From positions 40,547-104,546 of the forward strand of contig JAHLLM010000017.1 in NCBI GenBank assembly GCA_020444175.1: a stretch of 64,000 nt of DNA. Reading direction: 5' to 3'. Made by a program: the position numbers and the translations under genes. How positions within the stretch are numbered: position 1 is the stretch's first letter; each line of letters begins with the position of its first letter. This document shows, piece by piece, positions 19,796 to 28,826 of this stretch. This stretch comes from Desulfobulbaceae bacterium (GTDB lineage: Bacteria > Desulfobacterota > Desulfobulbia > Desulfobulbales > SURF-16). The notes below the pieces were generated by a model. That model worked only from the letters and a program-made list of their open reading frames with translations, did no database searches and was not told where the DNA came from.

Positions 19796-20101
19796 AAAAA
19801 TGCTTCTAAAATGTGTGCAGCGAAGTGCTTGTAAGGCTAGGTGTTTTCTTCAGAGACACTTTGTGCAGGGAAAAAGGTAGTTTCAGAAGCCTACCTTTGA
19901 ACTGTCTCTACTTTCCACCCCAGAAGACACTTGCGCAGTGGAGCATTGTACCCGGCGTTATAATTCAATAGTTCACAACGTCATTTAAGTTTTTTATTTA
20001 TGCCCACATCGTATGAATTTTGTAAATATTTTTTTACATAAAGCATGATGTTAACTTGAAGTGCCCGTAACTTTTACTAACCATTTTTGCCATATTTTTT
20101 T
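19796..20101. other. 306-bp intergenic gap
   Basis: This gap lies between the ATPase and the DUF432-like gene. It is A/T-rich toward its 3' end, and I see no hairpin with a T-tract, no ORF and no repeat. It is long enough for a separate promoter for the next two genes. Confidence 0.4.
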
Positions 20102-20890
20102 ATGATGACACATTGTTGGTGGGATATTACTCAAATTGGAGATAATGGTGTTACTGAAAAGTACATCGGCCCGATATGGGTTGCAGTAAAAAAAAACAAG
20201 TCAGAATGGCAGTTGCATGTCAAACGACAAGACCCCTTTGATTCCCTTGAATTATCTTTTCAAGAATCTGTTGAAATAACTGAAGATACCCTACTGGAAC
20301 GTTTTTTTTATGATAATAAGTCAAGCCAAGTTCAATTTTTCCCTTACTTAGCAGACCGTCCAGTTGTTAGTCGGCCAGTAAGGCCTTTTTCTATTCCCTC
20401 AAAGCAAAAAGCTACTATTTATGTGTCAACTCCTCTTTGGCTTGGTGTTCGAATTGGAGCATCGGGCACTTTAACTTTAATTAAAGAGATTCCTGTGTTA
20501 CGCCCGTCTGACACATGGTTTGGACCGAATACAATTAGTGGAGAACTGTGTTATTCCAGCAAAACAAGTGCCCGACTTAGCCTGGAAGAGCTCCCTAAAA
20601 GATCTCATCGGGCAATTACTCCAATTATTATATTAAATGAAAGTAATGAGCATTTGTTAGTCGACCGAGTAAATCTCCCTGTTCCATACCTTTGTTTATA
20701 TGAAACTGAAGAGAGAATGCTCTGGACACAAGCCGTTAAATTGACACGAAAACACGATTCAGAGATTGTCTCGCTAGAAATCATCGATGGTCCTCCTGTT
20801 GAAATACCAACCGCCAGACTTTTTTCCGAGCCAAGGCTTCACACAGAAGAGAAAACAATAATTAGCAAAATAAGTTCCTTTTTCGCGTGA
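20102..20890 (+). CDS. DUF432-like protein next to MscS channel
   Basis: The protein is 262 aa from the ATG at 20102. A TTG at 20087 in the same frame is less likely, and no good SD is visible for either. The layout, including RPVRPFSIPSKQKATIYVST, GVRIGASGTLTLIKEIP, DTWFGPNTISGELCYSSKTS and VDRVNLPVPYLCLY, resembles the beta-rich DUF432 family described mainly from archaea and often found beside small mechanosensitive channel genes. There is no signal peptide or membrane helix, so it is likely cytoplasmic. It lies 48 nt before an MscS-type gene, supporting a channel accessory role by inference only. The family assignment is from memory of the pattern, not from a search. Confidence 0.6.
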   Translation: MMTHCWWDITQIGDNGVTEKYIGPIWVAVKKNKSEWQLHVKRQDPFDSLELSFQESVEITEDTLLERFFYDNKSSQVQFFPYLADRPVVSRPVRPFSIPSKQKATIYVSTPLWLGVRIGASGTLTLIKEIPVLRPSDTWFGPNTISGELCYSSKTSARLSLEELPKRSHRAITPIIILNESNEHLLVDRVNLPVPYLCLYETEERMLWTQAVKLTRKHDSEIVSLEIIDGPPVEIPTARLFSEPRLHTEEKTIISKISSFFA

Positions 20891-20938
20891 GCTTTTCGTC
20901 ACACAACCCGCTAATAGAACAACTCTAAGGTGGATGAA

Positions 20939-21817
20939 ATGGATGCTGTTTCAGATGCTCTTATTCAACTCGCGACAGTTGAAAAAATAATAACTATAAT
21001 ACGGGCTATCTTAATATTGACCGTTGGTTATGTGCTTTCCAGATTCGCCACACACTCCCTCACAAAACTGCTATCCAAGCATTTTGATCAGCATGAAGTT
21101 CTACTTTTTCGGAGAGGTATTTTTTATACTTTCATAATACTTTTTGTTATTGCAGCTCTCAATGAACTCGGCTTCAATCTGGGAGTGATCCTTGGTGCCG
21201 CAGGTGTTTTTTCTGTGGCCATTGGTTTTGCATCACAAACTTCAGCCTCTAATTTGATCAGCGGTCTTTTTCTGCTTGGAGAAAGATCTTTTGCAGTGGG
21301 TGATATAATAAAGGTAGGAGATACTACAGGAGAAGTTTTGTCCATTGACCTTTTATCCGTTAAAATAAGAACATTTGATAATCTATATGTGCGTATTCCC
21401 AATGAAACACTTATAAAAACTCAAACCACTACTCTTACAAAATTTCCAATCCGCCGCATAGACCTGCAAATAGGCATTGCCTATAAAGAAAGTATCGGCA
21501 AAGTCAGAGAAGTACTTTTTTCTGTAGCAGACAAGAATGTTTTATGCCTAGACGAGCCCAAACCTCTCTTTATTTTTTTAGGGTATGGAGATTCATCGCT
21601 TAACATTCAATTATCAGTCTGGGCTAAACGAGAAAATTTTCTAGAATTACGAAACTCTATTTATGAAGAAATAAAAATTGCCTTCGATAATGACGATATC
21701 GAAATTCCCTTTCCTCACAGAACTATTTATACGGGCAGTATCACCGAACCTTTTCCTGTGTACCTGGCCAACAGCACTGCGGTTTCTGGAAAAACGGATA
21801 TTAATAACAATATTTGA
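20939..21817 (+). CDS. MscS-family mechanosensitive channel
   Basis: The protein is 292 aa from the ATG at 20939, chosen because AAGG ends 8 nt upstream; a GTG at 20930 overlaps that SD. There are three N-terminal hydrophobic segments. The pore helix TM3 is GVILGAAGVFSVAIGFASQTSASNLISG, the Gly/Ala-rich motif typical of MscS. It is followed by the beta domain (FAVGDIIKVGDTTGEVLSIDLLSVKIRTFDNLYVRIPNETL) and a C-terminal alpha/beta vestibule ending near IEIPFPHRTIY. It would open on membrane tension to release osmolytes. It follows the DUF432-like gene closely, likely as a pair. Confidence 0.93.
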   Translation: MDAVSDALIQLATVEKIITIIRAILILTVGYVLSRFATHSLTKLLSKHFDQHEVLLFRRGIFYTFIILFVIAALNELGFNLGVILGAAGVFSVAIGFASQTSASNLISGLFLLGERSFAVGDIIKVGDTTGEVLSIDLLSVKIRTFDNLYVRIPNETLIKTQTTTLTKFPIRRIDLQIGIAYKESIGKVREVLFSVADKNVLCLDEPKPLFIFLGYGDSSLNIQLSVWAKRENFLELRNSIYEEIKIAFDNDDIEIPFPHRTIYTGSITEPFPVYLANSTAVSGKTDINNNI

Positions 21818-22130
21818 ATTTAACGTGCTTATTCCGAGATAATTACACACACCCGAGGATGCTTCAATTTCAAGGCGAGCCTGCTTATGCTGAAGGCGAC
21901 AAGATTCATTCCCGAGAAAAACGCCGACTGAGAAATACATAAAACAATACAGATCCAGTTTAACAATTCCATGATAGTGTTGTATTGTTAGGATAAATAT
22001 TTTTTATTATTACCTTAAGGTCATATACAGCTTTACAATTTAGTGATTTTACTTCTTTAAAAAAGATACAGGCGGGATTCATTATATGAAAGAAAAGATA
22101 CTATGAAATATAAAATATTACGGTGAATCA
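21818..22130. other. 313-bp intergenic gap, no gene
   Basis: Nothing with coding character is seen. Its 3' half is very A/T-rich (22000-22120) and could hold a promoter for the next three genes, which are overlapping or abutting. No terminator-like hairpin was identified. Confidence 0.4.
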
Positions 22131-22970
22131 ATGACTATCAACCATGTAGTAAATTCAGTCAATGAGATTATTGCAAACATAGTCAGTTCCGCAGCCGCCT
22201 TTTTTCCCCGACTGTTTTGGGCACTTGTTCTCGCTGGAGTTGGCTGGCTTGCAGCATGGATCTTAAAGCAAGTTACACTCAAAATGGTGACCGGGCTTGA
22301 TCAGTTATTTCTAAAAAAAGTTGAACAGAAAGGCCTGCCTTCCGTTCAGATAAAACACCGTTACGGGCCTTTCCTTGGGGAAGCTGTTTTTTGGACCTCT
22401 TTTCTGTTCTTCTTTCTTCTGGCAATCCAGATCCTTCAATTAGAGCTGCTGTCTGCATTTCTTCAAAACGCATTAAATTACCTGCCCCACCTGGCAATCG
22501 CCATCGTTTTAGTTGTTACATCGTTTTTTATAGGGTCGATTTCTCGCCATCTTGTCTCTAAAGCATTACAGGCAATGAAAGTTGAACAGGCCGATCTTCT
22601 CGGCAACCTTGTTAAGGTCGCCGTTGTCTTCATGGGGCTGCTTTTGGGAGTTGATCAGATAGGTGTCGACGTCGGTATTATAAATACTTTTGTAAGTATT
22701 TCTCTTGCTGCAGGTCTGGGGGCCATAGCTCTTGCTTTCGGCATCGGCTCAAAGACTTATGTGGAAAACACCATTTCATCAGTTCAAATCAGGAGAATAT
22801 ATCAGAGTGGCGACACGGTGATGATTGATAGTGTTGAGGGGGAGATTGTCGAAATCACTTCTACGTTGGTCTTCCTGCAATCACCTGAAGGGCAAATTTC
22901 CTTGCCTGCCAAACTTTTTTTGGAGAAAACTTCACTTCTAAAAAATCCCTTGGAAAAAAATGAAGCCTGA
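22131..22970 (+). CDS. MscS-like / conserved-TM-helix membrane protein
   Basis: The protein is 279 aa. It has three to four long hydrophobic helices (FFPRLFWALVLAGVGWLAAW, YLPHLAIAIVLVVTSFFIG, VFMGLLLGVDQIGVDVGIIN), the repeated conserved TM helix pattern of MscS-like proteins. Then comes SISLAAGLGAIALAFGIGSK, resembling the MscS pore helix, and a short beta domain (YQSGDTVMIDSVEGEIVEI...SLPAKLFLEKTSLL). It lacks the large C-terminal cage of the 20939 channel. It overlaps the next gene by 11 nt, so it is translationally coupled to the MgtE-like proteins. Role: a small channel or channel-like component, with cation or osmolyte specificity unknown. Confidence 0.85.
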   Translation: MTINHVVNSVNEIIANIVSSAAAFFPRLFWALVLAGVGWLAAWILKQVTLKMVTGLDQLFLKKVEQKGLPSVQIKHRYGPFLGEAVFWTSFLFFFLLAIQILQLELLSAFLQNALNYLPHLAIAIVLVVTSFFIGSISRHLVSKALQAMKVEQADLLGNLVKVAVVFMGLLLGVDQIGVDVGIINTFVSISLAAGLGAIALAFGIGSKTYVENTISSVQIRRIYQSGDTVMIDSVEGEIVEITSTLVFLQSPEGQISLPAKLFLEKTSLLKNPLEKNEA

Positions 22971-23808
22971 CAATGCATTAACCGTTGGATATCTTGTTAA
23001 ACACCCTGATTATGCAGCCAGGGTGATTGAAGGTCTTCCTTATCCGATGACTGCCGATTTATTCAACCGATTATCAACGGATAAGTATCTTGCGGCTTTT
23101 CAGGAATTGATACCGGCACATGCAGCATGCCTTCTCGATGCCCTGTCCGAAGAGACCAGAAACGAACTCACCAAAAGAGTATCAAATGAAAAACTTGCTA
23201 CACTTCTCAGGTACTACGATCTACCTAGAAGAAAGGAAATTCTGGCCCCACTTCCCCCAGAAAGGAGAAGAAATATTCTTAGCCAGATGCAGTTTCCGGC
23301 GAATTCCGTCGGCTCATTAATGGTTTCGCCATCACTGTCCCTTCCTATAGATATTTCTGTGGATGCGGCACTGAAACGTATCAGAAAAAGCCGAGATTAT
23401 ACTTTTTCAGACATAACCGTCCTTGACAGGGAACTGCATTATGTAGGAATGGTATCACTTAATAAACTACTTCACGCTGCTCCTCGAACAAAGCTCCAGT
23501 CTTTAGTAAATTATACAATCTCCCCTTTGGCAGCCAGAAAGTCGACAAAAGATGTTTCTGATCATCCTGCCTGGAAACATGTCAGAGTTCTGCCTGTTAC
23601 AGATGGACGCAGGATGTTGATAGGTATCTTGGATTATCCAACCTTGGTTCAGCATGATACAACGATGTTGTCCGAGACAGCGACACCTCAAATGACAAAA
23701 CAATCATCGGTATTGGAGCTTTTTTTCCAGGTCGTGTCCGGTCTGATAGAAGCCGTGGTATTTAGACTCTTTCCCTCTGACAAAGTTAAGACAAAAAGAG
23801 GTCTGTAA
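22960..23808 (+). CDS. MgtE cytosolic-domain protein (MgtE_N + CBS) without transporter domain
   Basis: The protein is 282 aa. Residues about 1-115 resemble the MgtE N-terminal superhelical domain (LFNRLSTDKYLAAFQELIPAHAACLLDAL, ILAPLPPERRRNILSQMQFPANSVGSLMV). About 120-245 is a CBS pair (FSDITVLDRELHYVGMVSL; VRVLPVTDGRRMLIGILDY). The protein stops after a short C-terminal hydrophobic stretch with no five-helix pore. In full MgtE these cytosolic parts sense Mg2+ and gate the pore. The gene starts inside the previous gene and ends 1 nt before a complete mgtE, so it is probably a regulatory partner of that transporter. Confidence 0.85.
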   Translation: MKPDNALTVGYLVKHPDYAARVIEGLPYPMTADLFNRLSTDKYLAAFQELIPAHAACLLDALSEETRNELTKRVSNEKLATLLRYYDLPRRKEILAPLPPERRRNILSQMQFPANSVGSLMVSPSLSLPIDISVDAALKRIRKSRDYTFSDITVLDRELHYVGMVSLNKLLHAAPRTKLQSLVNYTISPLAARKSTKDVSDHPAWKHVRVLPVTDGRRMLIGILDYPTLVQHDTTMLSETATPQMTKQSSVLELFFQVVSGLIEAVVFRLFPSDKVKTKRGL

Positions 23809-23809
23809 C

Positions 23810-25117
23810 ATGACAATGCTACCTGAAAACGCCGTTGCCGCGTTAAACAAAGACTATTTAGAACGTTTTAGCAATGAAGCCTTTAGGACTCTTTCACGAG
23901 CGCCTTCAGGGGAGATCGTAGAAATTCTTCAAGACCTTCCCTTAATGAAATCAATTGATCTATGGGATCATTTACATCCCGATGTTGTTGAGAATGTCAT
24001 TGACAAAATTCCTGAAGGATTGCTGCGCGAATTCTTCATGCGGAGCGAACCGGTTTCCGCTTCAAGAACTCTTTCCCGTTTACAGAAAGAAAAACAGCAT
24101 TTCTGCATGGGTTTGCTTTCTGCAGAAAAACAGTCAGAAATCAGACAACTCTTGGAGTATCCTGAAAATAGTGCCGGCAGGCTTATGGATAGCCGTTTTC
24201 TGGTTTTCAGAAGTGACACTCCTACCAAATTTGCTCACCGGAAGATCAGAGACAAAAAACCACGTTTTTCCAAACAGATTTTTTTGGTGGACGAGAATGA
24301 AATCCCAGAAAGAATGATTGAAATTCAGGATCTTGCTCTTGCAGCTCCCGATGATATCCTTGGAGATTTTGCCAGGCCTCTGCCGGCGGTCGCGTTCATG
24401 ACAACAACCAGGGATGAAGTGATCGACCTGTTCAGTAAGCATAAAATCACAGATTTGCCCGTAGTTGATAACGAAAAAAGAATATTAGGTGTAATCAGGT
24501 ACGATTCACTCGTAGATGCTGTTCGGGAAGAGGCTTCCATTGATATCCAGACAATGGTTGGTGCGAGCAAAGATGAGAGTGCTTTATCTTCAGCAGGGTT
24601 AGTCGTTCGAAAAAGACTGCCATGGCTCCAGATCAATTTGCTGACAGCCTTTCTGGCGGCAGCAGTTGTCGGCCTTTTTGAAAACCTAATTGCCCAGTTC
24701 ACTGCTCTTGCAGTTTTATTGCCGGTAGTAGCAGGGCAGTCAGGCAACACCGGCGCCCAGGCCCTTGCAGTTACCATGCGAGGGTTGGCGCTTCATGAAA
24801 TTGGCACCAGCCAGTGGAAGAGAGTAATGAGTAAAGAAATAAAAGCCAGCCTTGTAAACGGTTTTGCTGTTGCTTTGACGACTGCAATTGCGGTTTTCTT
24901 GTGGAGCAACTCATATGGGCTGGCGCTGGTAATTACCATTTCAATGGTTATTGCCATGATTGCCGCCGCAATATCGGGCGTATTTATTCCTATACTATTA
25001 CGAAAACTTGGGCAGGACCCTGCTCAATCGTCTTCCATAATCCTGACGACCGTTACGGATGTTACTGGTTTTTTTGCTTTCCTTGGCATTGCCACCGTAT
25101 TATCCGGTATGCTGTAA
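23810..25117 (+). CDS. mgtE: Magnesium transporter MgtE
   Basis: The protein is 435 aa, normal for MgtE. It has an MgtE_N-like region (about 1-130), a CBS pair (about 135-255, containing TTRDEVIDLFSKHKITDLPVVDNEKRILGVIR), a plug helix, then five membrane helices from about residue 270. The family motif GQSGNTGAQ is near 309 and the TM5 Asp that binds Mg2+ in the pore lies in TDVTGFF (about 415). It transports Mg2+ inward through the inner membrane, closed at high cytosolic Mg2+. The N-terminal acidic content looks lower than in typical homologues; together with the separate MgtE_N/CBS protein before it, Mg2+ sensing may be shared between two polypeptides. Confidence 0.93.
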   Translation: MTMLPENAVAALNKDYLERFSNEAFRTLSRAPSGEIVEILQDLPLMKSIDLWDHLHPDVVENVIDKIPEGLLREFFMRSEPVSASRTLSRLQKEKQHFCMGLLSAEKQSEIRQLLEYPENSAGRLMDSRFLVFRSDTPTKFAHRKIRDKKPRFSKQIFLVDENEIPERMIEIQDLALAAPDDILGDFARPLPAVAFMTTTRDEVIDLFSKHKITDLPVVDNEKRILGVIRYDSLVDAVREEASIDIQTMVGASKDESALSSAGLVVRKRLPWLQINLLTAFLAAAVVGLFENLIAQFTALAVLLPVVAGQSGNTGAQALAVTMRGLALHEIGTSQWKRVMSKEIKASLVNGFAVALTTAIAVFLWSNSYGLALVITISMVIAMIAAAISGVFIPILLRKLGQDPAQSSSIILTTVTDVTGFFAFLGIATVLSGML

Positions 25118-25424
25118 AAACAACCTATAAGCCGCTAACAGGCTGTTGAAAAACTACTGCGCTTGCTGATACTGCGTCAAAATTCGGCTCAGGTAAGCGC
25201 AATTACTCATTTTCAGAACTTATGTCCTTACTTTCAGTTTTTGTGCGGGCACATTTTTCTAAAAGATGTTCTTCGTAGAATCAACTGAACGGTTGATCTT
25301 TCAGGGAGAAGCTTTTTTTCTGCTACTGCTGATTAAAATTTCAAAGATTACCATTTTATAAAAGCTGTGACGGGCTTAATTTCCACAACAAGCTCCCAGC
25401 TTGTAAGTTAAATTATTTTCCCAT
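25118..25424. other. 307-bp region between convergent genes with IS/MITE-end-like sequence
   Basis: The segment GGCTGTTGAAAAACTACTG (from about 25140) resembles ends of dispersed elements that I recall from other deltaproteobacterial genomes; no partner end is found here, so it would be a solo remnant. A 7-bp perfect hairpin ACAAGCT/AGCTTGT lies at 25388-25404 just before the nrdJ stop and may help end transcription. No ORF is supported. Confidence 0.4.
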
Positions 25425-27083
25425 TCAACTGCATTCATCTCTTTTTAAACTGCAAGCGCCAAGAATTTGATTAGCCAAGGATTGATCACGGTAAACGGTA
25501 AATCCTTTTACGTCTTCTTTTAATGCCAATAAAAACAGTTTTTTGACATCTTCCACTGTTGCGGAATTTGGCATATTAATAGTTTTTGAAACGGCATTAT
25601 CGGTATATTTTTGAAAAGCCGATTGTACCTTCAAGTGCCATTCAGGAGCTACATCCCAGGCGGTCTGGAAGATTTCTTCGGGGATTTTTTCCCCTTTTTG
25701 TTTTAGTTTTGCGTAGAGGGCATGTTTGTCAACCCAGACTTTATCCACAACACGCCGCTCTAATTCGTATGCAAAAACCGGCTCTATCCCACTGCTCACG
25801 CCGGCAATCAGACTAATGGTTCCTGTCGGGGCAATGGTTGTCAGAGTTGCATTACGTCGTTTTTTTATTCCTTTTGCCGGGAAAATGCTGTGATCGAAAC
25901 TGGGGAAATTCCCTCTTTTTTCTGCCAATTCTGCAGATTTCTCTTCTGAAACCTTTTTAATCCTTGCCATTATCGTATTTGCAAGCTCAATGGTTTTTTT
26001 ACTCTGATAGGGGATTTTCATCATAAGCAGCATGTCGGCAAACCCCATAAGCCCCAACCCGACTTTCCTGTTACTCTTGCTCAATTCTTCGATTCTTCGA
26101 AACGGATATCGGTTGATTTCAATGACATTGTCGAGGAAATGGATTGCCAAAGAAACTAACTCGTCAAGCTTGTCATAACTAATTGCGCCGTTCTCCAGGA
26201 TCTTAGTGAGATTAATTGATCCCAGTGTGCATGATTCGTAAGGCAATAAAGGCTGCTCTCCACAAGGGTTAGTAGCCTCCAGCCGTCCCATGCCGGGAAC
26301 AGGGTTAGCGCGGTTTATTCTATCGATGAAAATAATTCCCGGATCACCTGTCTTCCAGGCGGATTCTGCTATAAGGTCCATCAATTGCCGGGCAGCAACC
26401 TTTCTGACAGCCACACCGGTTCTCGGATGAACAAGGGGGTATTCTTCACCCCTTTCAAGGCATTGGATAAACAAATCATCGACTGCTACGGACAAATTGA
26501 AATTGCACAGATTCCCAGGTGTCTGTTTTGAAGCAATAAACTCTTCGATATCAGGATGACTGATATGCAAAATGCCCATATTGGCGCCTGGCCTTACCCT
26601 ATTTCTGTCAATCAAATAAGTGGCGGTGTCAAACAGGTTGATAAAAGAAAGGGGTCCACCAGCAACTCCAATGGCAGGAAGAATAGTATCTCCTTTGGGT
26701 CTTAGCCTACTGAAAGAAAAACCTGTACCGCCACCTGTTTCATGAATAAGAGCCGTATCTTTCAAGGTTTGAAAGATTGATTCGAGACTGTCTTCTATGG
26801 GCAGCACAAAACACGCTGCCAACTGCCCCAAAGGGCGACCTGCATTCATCAGGCACGGTGAATTCGGCAAAAAGGAGAATGTACTGATTGCCTCCTCAAA
26901 AATCCGAGCAGTCCGTTTGACCTGGGCACCGGCCTCAAATAACCTGTCAGCCTCAGCAACCGCGCGGGAAACTCTTTCAATTAATTGCTGTGAGTTTTCA
27001 AGAATTTCTCCTCTGTAATTTCTCCCGAAATATCTTTTCTCCAATACTGCTTGGGCAAGCTCAGAAAGTATTATTTTTTTCAT
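25425..27083 (-). CDS. nrdJ: Adenosylcobalamin-dependent (class II) ribonucleotide reductase
   Basis: The protein is 552 aa, one of the short class II forms (many are 700 or more). Seen: the first active-site Cys in LPNSPCLMN; glycine-rich ETGGGTGFSFSRLRPKG; NPCGEQPLLPYESCTLGSIN containing the catalytic Asn, thiyl-radical Cys and Glu (N-x-C-x-E) and the second disulfide Cys; and the phosphate-binding TIAPTGTISLIAG. The C-terminus ends GACSLKRDEC, which could be the swinging reducing Cys pair. It lacks an obvious ATP-cone. It reduces ribonucleotides using B12, independent of oxygen. No cobalamin riboswitch box was found upstream. Single gene, convergent with mgtE. Confidence 0.93.
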   Translation of the reverse strand: MKKIILSELAQAVLEKRYFGRNYRGEILENSQQLIERVSRAVAEADRLFEAGAQVKRTARIFEEAISTFSFLPNSPCLMNAGRPLGQLAACFVLPIEDSLESIFQTLKDTALIHETGGGTGFSFSRLRPKGDTILPAIGVAGGPLSFINLFDTATYLIDRNRVRPGANMGILHISHPDIEEFIASKQTPGNLCNFNLSVAVDDLFIQCLERGEEYPLVHPRTGVAVRKVAARQLMDLIAESAWKTGDPGIIFIDRINRANPVPGMGRLEATNPCGEQPLLPYESCTLGSINLTKILENGAISYDKLDELVSLAIHFLDNVIEINRYPFRRIEELSKSNRKVGLGLMGFADMLLMMKIPYQSKKTIELANTIMARIKKVSEEKSAELAEKRGNFPSFDHSIFPAKGIKKRRNATLTTIAPTGTISLIAGVSSGIEPVFAYELERRVVDKVWVDKHALYAKLKQKGEKIPEEIFQTAWDVAPEWHLKVQSAFQKYTDNAVSKTINMPNSATVEDVKKLFLLALKEDVKGFTVYRDQSLANQILGACSLKRDECS

Positions 27084-27381
27084 TGGTCAACCTGAAATGA
27101 TTCCAATTGCTTAAGATGCGGAGACAGTAGTGATTGTATAAATTCCTATCTACTAACGATGATCTTTCAATACCATAGTTGTCAATGACAAATAATAATT
27201 AGATTTTAGATTACAGCACCCTAGCGCTTCGATTCAGGAAAGCGAATCGTCCTGGGAATAAAAACACTATAATTTCAATTAGTTTCCCTGAAACGTGTTA
27301 GGCATCGTACCATCAATAAATGGCTCTTAAAACAGCGACAACTTCTCAAAATAAAGCCAAGCCTTAAGGATCTGGCTCTTG

Positions 27382-27890
27382 ACAGAGAACCTTCTTCCGG
27401 AGGCTGATGTTGACCTTTATAAGGACGTTGATCATATCCGTAGTTTGACTTTTACCAAGTTTGGTTCTCGGGCTTTTTGTTTATTTTGGATATTGGCAAT
27501 CCCTGGTCGATAGTCCGTGTATATTGGCGGTTTTAATAATATGCTTCGGGGAAGGTTACTGGACTGTTCAGGTATTAAAATATTACGTCTCGATGCGGTC
27601 GCGTTTATCTCAAAACAAATGGGAACGACATGCCAAAATCTTCCTGTGGCACATCTTATAATTCAAGCATTCAATACTGTGGCCGTGGCCGAAATGGTGC
27701 CTCAGGGCATGGTGTTCAAGTCCGAAGCCATCGTTCACCCTGATGATGTCGTCAAATATATCGATTGGGATGAATGCCCGCTATCTTACCCCCCCCAACT
27801 TATGGCCCTTTTGTGGGAATTCCTTGCCACAAGGGAGGTTAGTCTTCTACGATTACAACAACGAACGACCCAATATGGCTCTTGGAGGGA
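27382..27890 (+). pseudogene. Decayed amylosucrase-like (GH13) gene fragment
   Basis: The frame from about 27538 reads [69 protein letters not shown] and TREVSLL, a near-colinear match to the catalytic core of amylosucrase (nucleophile Asp in RLDAVAF, acid/base Glu in KSEAIVHP). The preceding N-terminal barrel and the part after TREVSLL (domain C and the second catalytic Asp region) are gone. Upstream in another frame are shorter open pieces (about 27382-27515) of doubtful origin. Intact amylosucrase is about 640 aa and makes alpha-glucan from sucrose; here under 120 recognisable residues remain, so this is a relic. Confidence 0.8.
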
Positions 27891-27929
27891 TAACTCCCAG
27901 CTAGAAGTTAAAAATGGCAGCATAAAACT

Positions 27930-27980
27930 GCCTTCATTTTTTCTTCCTCCTTTTTTGCAAAGGGAAGAAAAAATGAAGGC
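27930..27980. repeat. 18-bp perfect inverted repeat after the amylosucrase relic
   Basis: GCCTTCATTTTTTCTTCC (27930-27947) pairs with GGAAGAAAAAATGAAGGC (27963-27980) across 15 nt. It could be a hairpin end of transcription for the lost gene or an element terminus. No strong T-tract follows on the plus strand. Confidence 0.55.
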
Positions 27981-28125
27981 TACTTTGAGAATAAAAACAA
28001 AGAGAAAACTCTACTTTTCAAGCCCATTAAAAATGGGAGGATTACCCTACTATAAAAAAAACTATGTGAGTTTATAGAGATAAACCCTACATGTAACATA
28101 AAAGTCTGGATAATTCCCCTACAAC

Positions 28126-28157
28126 AAAAAAACCCGCCTTTCGGCGGGCTTTTTTTA
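28126..28157 (-). terminator. Rho-independent terminator of hsp20 (bidirectional form)
   Basis: Stem CCCGCC/GGCGGG with a 4-nt loop is flanked by A-runs and T-runs on both strands. It lies 17 nt after the hsp20 stop on the minus strand, where it is followed by TTTTTTT. Confidence 0.9.
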
Positions 28158-28173
28158 TAAGGAAACAGCATAT

Positions 28174-28632
28174 CTAGTGAACATCAATATGAGCTACTTT
28201 TTTCTTAGCTTCTTCGGATTTCGGAAGAGTGATTTTAAGAACACCCTTCTTGAACGAAGCATCGATTTTTTCACTCACCACATCAGCAGGAAGCCTGATA
28301 GCCCTGTAGAAGGAACCGTACCGGCGTTCCATCCGATGGATATGCTTCTTTGTTTCCTCATGCTCTTCCTTCTTTTCACCCTTGATGACCAGGAGATCGC
28401 GATCCAAGGAAATATCTATGTCTTTTTTGTCCAAGCCCGGAAGATCGGCAACCACCTCGATGGACTCATCGGTTTCACTTACATCCAGCCGAGGAACCCA
28501 GTTGGTGTCAAAATCCGCTGTCAACTCAGGCAGCAGTGAGCCCTTCCAGAATTTCTTGAACACGTCTTCCATTTCCTCAAATACATCCGGGACACCACCA
28601 TGTCTACGTCTAAAAGGAACAAGATCTAACAT
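28174..28632 (-). CDS. Small heat shock protein Hsp20
   Basis: The protein is 152 aa, typical of bacterial sHSPs. The alpha-crystallin domain spans about residues 45-145: VPRLDVSETDESIEVVADLPG, followed by DIDISLDRDLLVIKGEKKEE, YGSFYRAIRLPADV, and the conserved AxxxxGVL motif as ASFKKGVLKITLPK. SD GGGGGTGAT precedes the ATG. It is an ATP-independent holdase in the cytoplasm. It is a single gene with its own terminator. I see no CIRCE element in the upstream 190 nt; a sigma-32-type promoter is possible but not evident. Confidence 0.95.
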   Translation of the reverse strand: MLDLVPFRRRHGGVPDVFEEMEDVFKKFWKGSLLPELTADFDTNWVPRLDVSETDESIEVVADLPGLDKKDIDISLDRDLLVIKGEKKEEHEETKKHIHRMERRYGSFYRAIRLPADVVSEKIDASFKKGVLKITLPKSEEAKKKVAHIDVH

Positions 28633-28826
28633 TATCTCATCACCCCCTCATTATCATTTAACTTCTCATTTTAACAACTTAACGTCCCTCCTAAATAAAA
28701 TGTAATCCTTTCCCATTGCATGTCAAGCGCCTGCCCACCAACCTATTCGAACCTCTCCTCTCGTGCGACTCCTTATCTTTATCATAAGGACAGCACCATC
28801 TCATGCCGCCCTCATTTTTCCCATTT

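Noticed and set aside
27084..27300. Possible cobalamin riboswitch in front of nrdJ
   Set aside because: No B12-box or its complement and no multi-stem layout could be found; only a weak hairpin at about 27229-27255.
28735..28800. TTCGAA-containing stretch resembling a tRNA T-loop
   Set aside because: No acceptor, D or anticodon stem could be built around it; the similar TTCGAATCC at 34562 lies inside hypD.
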